Assembly (NCBI RefSeq): GCF_030269665.1
Contig: NZ_BSTS01000005.1
Span: 248,001 to 312,000, forward strand
Source of the DNA: Actinomycetospora sp. NBRC 106375
GTDB taxonomy: Bacteria; Actinomycetota; Actinomycetes; Mycobacteriales; Pseudonocardiaceae
DNA length: 64,000 nucleotides
Direction: 5' to 3'
Shown: in pieces, positions 59,708-64,000 of the stretch
Numbering within the stretch: the first letter of the stretch is position 1
How the letters are laid out: the number at the start of each line of letters is the position of its first letter
Translations under genes and position numbers: made by a program
The notes under the pieces: model-generated
Databases searched by the model: none
Told to the model about the DNA's origin: nothing
Seen by the model: the letters and a program-made list of their open reading frames with translations, nothing else

Positions 59708-59741
59708 GGCACCCGGCCGCGGCGGGCACTACGTTCCGCCC

Positions 59742-60521
59742 ATGGAACCCGAGGGCGAGGCCCGGCTGGAGGCCTGGGAGCGGCGCACCGACTACCCGCT
59801 CACCGGCCTCGCCGTGGTGTACCTCGCGGTCTACGCCGTGCAGGTGCTCGCCACCCGCCCCGGCCAGGTCGGGTGGTGGTGGCTCGACGTCGCGCTGTGG
59901 GTGGTGTGGGCGCTGTTCGTGATCGACTACGTCGTGCGGATCGCGCTCGCCCGCCGCCGGGTGCGGTTCGTCGTGCGCCACCCCATCGATCTCCTCGTGG
60001 CGCTCGCGCCGTTCTTCCGCTTCCTGCGCCTGCTGCGGCTGGTCGCCGCGATCTCGGTGCTGGGGCGGGTGCTGCGCGACGACTTCCGCGGGCGGGTCGG
60101 CAGCTACCTGATCGTCTCCGTGTCGCTGCTCAGCGTCGTCGCGGCCCTCGGCGTGTACGAGGCGGAGCGCGACGCGCCGGAGGCGACGATCGTGACGTTC
60201 GGCGACTCGCTCTGGTGGGTGCTGACGACGATCACGACCGTCGGCTACGGCGACCTCTCACCGGTGACGACCGAGGGCCGCCTCGTCGCGGCCGGGCTCA
60301 TGCTCGCCGGGATCGCCGTGCTCGGCACCGTGACCGCGGCGATCGCGACGTGGTTCCTCGACCAGGTCGGGGCCCAGGACGCGTCGGAGGCGGTGTCGGC
60401 CCCGGGCGGGGATCCGGCCGGGGCACGGCACGACGAGCTGCTGGCCGAGCTGCGCCATCTCCGGGGCCGGCTCGACGCGCTCGAGGCCGAGCGCCGACCC
60501 TCGGAGTCCGCGCCCGGCTGA
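59742..60521 (+). CDS. Voltage-gated-type potassium channel
   Basis: 259 aa from ATG 59742. Six membrane segments are visible: S1 (PLTGLAVVYLAVYAVQVL), S2 (DVALWVVWALFVIDYVVRI), S3 (PIDLLVALAPFF), an Arg-rich S4 (RFLRLLRLVAAISVLGRVLR), S5, the pore with selectivity filter TTVGYGD, and S6 (LMLAGIAVLGTVTAAIAT). The C-terminal coiled coil (DELLAELRHLRGRLDALE) would tetramerise it. It conducts K+ across the cytoplasmic membrane. Confidence 0.95.
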   Translation: MEPEGEARLEAWERRTDYPLTGLAVVYLAVYAVQVLATRPGQVGWWWLDVALWVVWALFVIDYVVRIALARRRVRFVVRHPIDLLVALAPFFRFLRLLRLVAAISVLGRVLRDDFRGRVGSYLIVSVSLLSVVAALGVYEAERDAPEATIVTFGDSLWWVLTTITTVGYGDLSPVTTEGRLVAAGLMLAGIAVLGTVTAAIATWFLDQVGAQDASEAVSAPGGDPAGARHDELLAELRHLRGRLDALEAERRPSESAPG

Positions 60522-60530
60522 GCCCGTCGG

Positions 60531-60601
60531 CGTGTCGTCCCGGTGAGCGTGTGGCGATCCTGGTGTCACATGCCAGGAAAGCCGCATTGCTCGAACACGC
60601 C
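60531..60601 (+). repeat. Family A dispersed repeat, copy 3
   Basis: It shares GTGGCGATCCTGG and AAAGCCGCATTGCTCGAACACGCC with the other copies. The stem is CTGGTGT/ATGCCAG (60560-60576), where two changes keep pairing through G-U wobbles. It lies between the converging stops of the K+ channel and threonine aldolase genes. Confidence 0.8.
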
Positions 60602-60610
60602 GACCCCGTG

Positions 60611-61639
60611 CTACGCCGACGTGGAGGCCGGGGCGGGGATCGCGGCGGCGCGGTCGAGGGCGGTCTCGATCATGGTGTCGTCGACGTCGCGGTGGGTCAC
60701 GAACCGCACGCCGGGGCCGAAGGGCACGGCGCGGACGCCGGTGTCGGCGAGGGCGGCGACGAGCGGGCCCGGCGCGGGCGTCGGCACGAGGACGATGTTC
60801 GTGTCGGGCGCGATCACCGGCCAGCCCAGCGCCTGCAGGCCCGCGGCGAGACGGGCGGCGCGGCGGTGGTCGTCGGCGAGGTCCTTGCGCTGGTCGAGCG
60901 CCACGAGCCCCGGGGCGCCGAGGACGCCGCCCTGGCGGATGCCGCCGCCGAGCATCTTGCGCAGCCGCCAGGCCCGGTCGACGAACGCCGCCGAGCCCGC
61001 CACCAGCGAGCCGACCGGCGCCCCGAGGCCCTTGGACAGGCAGACGCTGACGGTGTCGACGCCGGCGACCAGCGCCGAGGGCGGCACGTCGAGCGCCGCC
61101 GCGGCGTGCCAGAGCCGCGCGCCGTCGAGGTGCACGGCCAGTCCGGCGTCGCGGGCGGCGGCGACCAGGGCGCGGTGCTCGTCGACCGGGGTCACCGCCC
61201 CGCCGGCGCCGTTGTGGGTGTTCTCGAGGCACAGCAGCGACGTCCGAAGCCCGAAGTAGGGCCCGGCCCCGCCTGCGGCGCGCACCACGTCGGCCGGTGT
61301 CGGGCGCCCCGGCCCCGCGGAGTGCTCGAGCGGCGCGGGCAGCCCGCCGGCGAGCCAGGCCGACGTCCCGAGCTCTGCCTCCAGCACGTGGGCGCCCACC
61401 GGCGCCAGGAACCTGTCACCGCGTGTCAGGTGGTGCATGAGCGCGATGGCGTTGGCCATGGATCCGGTCGGCGTCCACAGCGCGGCCTCGACGCCGAGGA
61501 GGTCGGCCACGTGGTCCTGCAGCGCGGCGAGGGTGGGGTCGCCGTCGAGGACGTCGTCGCCGACCTCGGCGCCCGCCATCGCCTCGCGCATGGACGGCGA
61601 CGGCCGGGTGACCGTGTCGGAGCGCAGGTCGATCGTCAC
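60611..61639 (-). CDS. ltaE: Low-specificity threonine aldolase
   Basis: 342 aa from GTG 61639. It cleaves L-threonine (or allo-threonine) to glycine and acetaldehyde using PLP. Characteristic segments: [66 protein letters not shown] and the PLP lysine in [14 protein letters not shown]. The last gene of an overlapping operon; its GTG lies in the response-regulator stop (GTGA). Confidence 0.92.
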   Translation of the reverse strand: MTIDLRSDTVTRPSPSMREAMAGAEVGDDVLDGDPTLAALQDHVADLLGVEAALWTPTGSMANAIALMHHLTRGDRFLAPVGAHVLEAELGTSAWLAGGLPAPLEHSAGPGRPTPADVVRAAGGAGPYFGLRTSLLCLENTHNGAGGAVTPVDEHRALVAAARDAGLAVHLDGARLWHAAAALDVPPSALVAGVDTVSVCLSKGLGAPVGSLVAGSAAFVDRAWRLRKMLGGGIRQGGVLGAPGLVALDQRKDLADDHRRAARLAAGLQALGWPVIAPDTNIVLVPTPAPGPLVAALADTGVRAVPFGPGVRFVTHRDVDDTMIETALDRAAAIPAPASTSA

Positions 61640-62079
61640 TTCGGCAGCTTCACCACCGAGACGAAGAAGTCGTCGATCTGGCGGATCACCTGGATGAACC
61701 GCTCGAAGTCCACCGGCTTCGCGACGTAGGCGTTGGCGTGCAGGTTGTAGCTGCGCAGGATGTCCTCCTCGGCCTGCGAGGTGGTCAGCACGACGATCGG
61801 GATGCTGCGCAGCGACTCGTCGTTCTTGACCTCCTCGAGCACCTCCCGCCCGTCCTTCCGCGGCAGGTTGAGGTCGAGCAGGATCAGCCCCGGGCGCGGG
61901 GCGTCGGCGTGCTCGCCCTCGCGGCGCAGGAAGGCGAGCGCCTCGACGCCGTCGGAGACCACGTGCAGCTGGTTGCGCAGCTTGTGGTGCTCGAAGGCCT
62001 CCTGGGTCATGAGGACGTCGCCGGCGTCGTCCTCGACGAGCAGGACGTCGATCTCGGTGATCGGATCGGTGTCGGTCAC
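61636..62079 (-). CDS. Response regulator, single receiver domain (Rcp1 type)
   Basis: 147 aa from GTG 62079, preceded by GAGGAG. One CheY-like domain: the acidic pair in [10 protein letters not shown], the phosphoacceptor Asp in [12 protein letters not shown], Thr in VVLTTSQ, and Lys in VAKPVD. It has no DNA-binding output, so it probably acts through protein contact. It overlaps the upstream kinase gene and the downstream aldolase gene by 4 nt each. Confidence 0.93.
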   Translation of the reverse strand: MTDTDPITEIDVLLVEDDAGDVLMTQEAFEHHKLRNQLHVVSDGVEALAFLRREGEHADAPRPGLILLDLNLPRKDGREVLEEVKNDESLRSIPIVVLTTSQAEEDILRSYNLHANAYVAKPVDFERFIQVIRQIDDFFVSVVKLPK

Positions 62080-63740
62080 GGGGACTCCTCGGCGGGGCCG
62101 GTGGGTGCGGACGGATCGGGCATGTCGGGCAGGACCGGGAGGGCCACGACGAAGGTGGTGCCCGGTGGCGCGTGCGGCTCCAGCCACATCCCGCCGCCGT
62201 GGTGCTCGACGATCTTGCGACACATCGCCAGCCCGATGCCGGTGCCGGGGTAGGCGTTGCGGGCGTGCAGTCGCTGGAAGATCACGAAGATCCGCTCGGC
62301 GTACTCGGGGTCGATCCCGATGCCGTTGTCGGCGAACCGCAGCAGCCAGCGGTCCGGGTCCTCCGGGTCGCGCTCGGCGTCGACGCGCAGCCGGGGCGGC
62401 TCGTCACCGCGGAACTTCAGCGAGTTGCCCAGCAGGTTCTGGAACACGGTCGTGAGCAGGGCCGGCGCGCCGAGCACCGACGGCAGCGTGCCGTGCTCGA
62501 CGACGGCGCCGCTCTCCTCGAGGGCGCCCGCGACGTTCTCGGTGGCGCGGTCGACGAGACGGTCGAGGTCGACGACCTCCATCGAGTCGCCCTGGCGCCC
62601 GACGCGGGAGAACGCGAGCAGGTCGTTGATCAGCACCTGCATGCGCTTGGCGCCGTCGGAGGCGAACTCGATGTACTGGTCGGCGCGCTCGTCGAGCTGG
62701 CCCGCGTACCGGCGCTGCAGCAGCTGGCAGAAGCTCGCCACCTTGCGCAGGGGCTCCTGGAGGTCGTGCGAGGCGACGTAGGCGAACTGCTCGAGGTCGG
62801 AGTTGGAGCGGGCGAGCTCCTGGCTCCGCAGGTCCAGCTCCTGGCGGGCTCGTTCGGTGTCGGCGAGCTCGCGGACGATCAGCACGCGCATCGCCTCGAC
62901 GTCCTCGGCGAGCTCGGTGATCTCCTTCGGCCCGGCGGCGAGGACGTGGTGGTCGAGGTCGCCGTCGACCACCTCGCGCACCTCGCGGGCCAGCCGGTGC
63001 GTCGGCACGACCACCACGCGGCGCAGCCACAGCAGCAGGGCGGCGACGCCGAGCGCGAGGCCCAGCACGGTGACGACGCCGAGGACGGTGAGCGTGGTCG
63101 CCGCGCCGCCGAGGGCGCTGCGGGCCTCGTCGCGCAGGGCGAGCAGCCGGCCGCGCTGGGCGTCGAGGGCGCCCCGGACCCGGTCGAACGCGGCCTTGCC
63201 CACCTCCGGGGGCGGCGGCGCGGCCCCCCGCGCGAGCGCGTCGACGGTCGGGTCGGCGTAGACCGCGCGCCAGTTCGCGGTCGCCGACTCGACGGCCGCG
63301 AGGTCGGCCAGCGCCTCGGGCTGGGTCGTCTCCAGGGCCCGCATCGCCGGGATCAGCCGCGCCTCCTCGGCGCGGCCCTGCTCGTAGGGCAGGAGGAAGT
63401 CCGGGGTCCGCGCCAGCGCGTAGCCGCGGATGCCGGTCTCCTGGTCGACGGTGGCCGCGTCGAGCTGCTGGGCGGCGACGAGCGCGGGGCCGATCTGGTC
63501 GACCAGCTCGACGCGCCGGTCGTCCAGCGCCGACAGCCCGACCGCGCCGACGATCGCCGCGATCACCAGGAGCACCGCCAGCACGGCGCCCGTGACCGCG
63601 AGGATGCGGTCCAGGGACCAGCGCCCGAGGCCCGCCCGGACCCGGCTGCGGGGCCGCGGCCCGGGGCGTGCCGGTCCGGAGGGTCCGTCCTCGTCCGTGA
63701 CGGCGGGGGCGGCGTCCGAGCTGGTCGTCGGCGCGCTCAC
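62076..63740 (-). CDS. Sensor histidine kinase: CHASE3, HAMP, HisKA, HATPase
   Basis: 554 aa from GTG 63740. TM1 (about residues 50-72), an extracytoplasmic CHASE3-type domain ([25 protein letters not shown]), TM2 (about 228-250), HAMP, a coiled coil, the H-box [19 protein letters not shown] with phosphoacceptor His, N-box LLGNSLKF, G1 [12 protein letters not shown] and G2 [17 protein letters not shown]. It is of the phytochrome-like DLQEP subgroup. It probably phosphorylates the adjacent receiver protein. Its GTGA start overlaps the stop of an upstream PP2C-type gene. Confidence 0.95.
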   Translation of the reverse strand: MSAPTTSSDAAPAVTDEDGPSGPARPGPRPRSRVRAGLGRWSLDRILAVTGAVLAVLLVIAAIVGAVGLSALDDRRVELVDQIGPALVAAQQLDAATVDQETGIRGYALARTPDFLLPYEQGRAEEARLIPAMRALETTQPEALADLAAVESATANWRAVYADPTVDALARGAAPPPPEVGKAAFDRVRGALDAQRGRLLALRDEARSALGGAATTLTVLGVVTVLGLALGVAALLLWLRRVVVVPTHRLAREVREVVDGDLDHHVLAAGPKEITELAEDVEAMRVLIVRELADTERARQELDLRSQELARSNSDLEQFAYVASHDLQEPLRKVASFCQLLQRRYAGQLDERADQYIEFASDGAKRMQVLINDLLAFSRVGRQGDSMEVVDLDRLVDRATENVAGALEESGAVVEHGTLPSVLGAPALLTTVFQNLLGNSLKFRGDEPPRLRVDAERDPEDPDRWLLRFADNGIGIDPEYAERIFVIFQRLHARNAYPGTGIGLAMCRKIVEHHGGGMWLEPHAPPGTTFVVALPVLPDMPDPSAPTGPAEESP

Positions 63741-64000
63741 CGGTCGGACACCAGCAGGACGGCGGCCACGTCGTCGGTGCGCGCGGTCGACAGCGCCCGC
63801 ACCTGCTCCATCACGCCGTCCAGCATCGCCCCCGGGTCCTCGCGCCAGGGCGGCGGGCCCGCGGTGGCCTCCTGGAGGAGCGTCTGCAGGCCGTCGGTCC
63901 ACAGCACGTCGCCCGACGCCTGCCGTCCCTCGATGAGCCCGTCGGTGTAGAGCAGCAGCGCCCACTTCGACGGGAGCTCGACCTCCAGCGGCTGCCATCC
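63737..64000 (-). CDS. PP2C/SpoIIE-type serine phosphatase, C-terminal end (partial)
   Basis: The window holds the last 87 codons; the gene continues beyond 64000. The end of a SpoIIE/RsbU-like phosphatase domain is visible: WALLLYTDGLIEGR and, near the C terminus, [13 protein letters not shown] with the metal-binding Asp pair. Such enzymes dephosphorylate anti-sigma antagonists in partner switching, usually under a sensor domain located upstream (outside the window). Its stop overlaps the kinase start (GTGA). Confidence 0.85.
   Translation of the reverse strand, partial: GWQPLEVELPSKWALLLYTDGLIEGRQASGDVLWTDGLQTLLQEATAGPPPWREDPGAMLDGVMEQVRALSTARTDDVAAVLLVSDR

Overview
The window is very GC-rich chromosomal DNA with third codon positions almost always G or C, many GTG starts, and 4-nt GTGA/ATGA gene overlaps. 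This points to an actinobacterium. The order Pseudonocardiales (Actinomycetospora/Pseudonocardia-like) is my inference from gene style and content. Several blocks match the set found in the mycobacterial dcd-etfD-dnaK-purA-fba-pyrE-clpB region: dcd, EtfD-like reductase, dnaK-grpE-dnaJ-hspR, flavohemoglobin next to clpB, pyrE-trmH, DedA, fbaA, DUF3151 and purA. The core is therefore ordinary vertically inherited chromosome, with accessory genes in between.

Layout. 1-6.5 kb: end of a propionyl-CoA synthetase gene, a secreted lytic transglycosylase, an esterase, an APH-fold kinase, an ArsR/SRPBCC pair with two matching operators, a GNAT enzyme and a frameshifted DUF3761 membrane protein. 6.5-12.7 kb: tRNA-Gly(CCC), a WecB-half protein, a CHASE3-HAMP-GAF-GGDEF diguanylate cyclase, dcd and the EtfD-like membrane Fe-S reductase. 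13.2-21.7 kb: a six-gene block resembling a type IV secretion apparatus (two-TM pilin-like protein, PrgI/VirB3-like, VirB4 ATPase, VirB6/TrbL-like, VirB8-like, lysozyme+NlpC/P60), with no coupling protein or relaxase in the window. 21.7-31 kb: the HspR heat-shock regulon (dnaK-grpE-dnaJ-hspR and clpB, each with HAIR operators), with a type II flavohemoglobin between them. 31-41.7 kb: two methyltransferases, a hydrolase-LuxR fusion, a MarR/rifampin-phosphotransferase-like pair, an AfsR/SARP-like regulator and an ABC-F protein. 41.7-49.5 kb: a conserved membrane protein, a double-SDR protein, pyrE, trmH, DedA, an ECF sigma factor with a membrane-protein neighbour, fbaA and DUF3151. 49.5-56.1 kb: FUSC transporter, purA with a conserved partner, a UBP zinc finger, a lipoprotein phosphodiesterase and purD. 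56.2-64 kb: a WXG100/Esp-like pair whose larger member carries Ser-Asp repeats and a transglycosylase domain but is frameshifted, an aminotransferase, a Kv-type channel, and an overlapping PP2C-kinase-response regulator-threonine aldolase operon.

Cross-cutting features. Two dispersed repeat families occur. Family A is about 70 bp, in three copies (18025, 54726, 60531), with an internal stem held by G-U wobbles in one copy. Family B is a long hairpin with a 7-nt loop, in three copies (9991, 30905, 37822), and one copy lies in frame inside the AfsR-like gene. Two genes appear broken by single-base changes (at 6026-6029 and near 57267). No CRISPR array, rRNA, IS element or prophage was seen.
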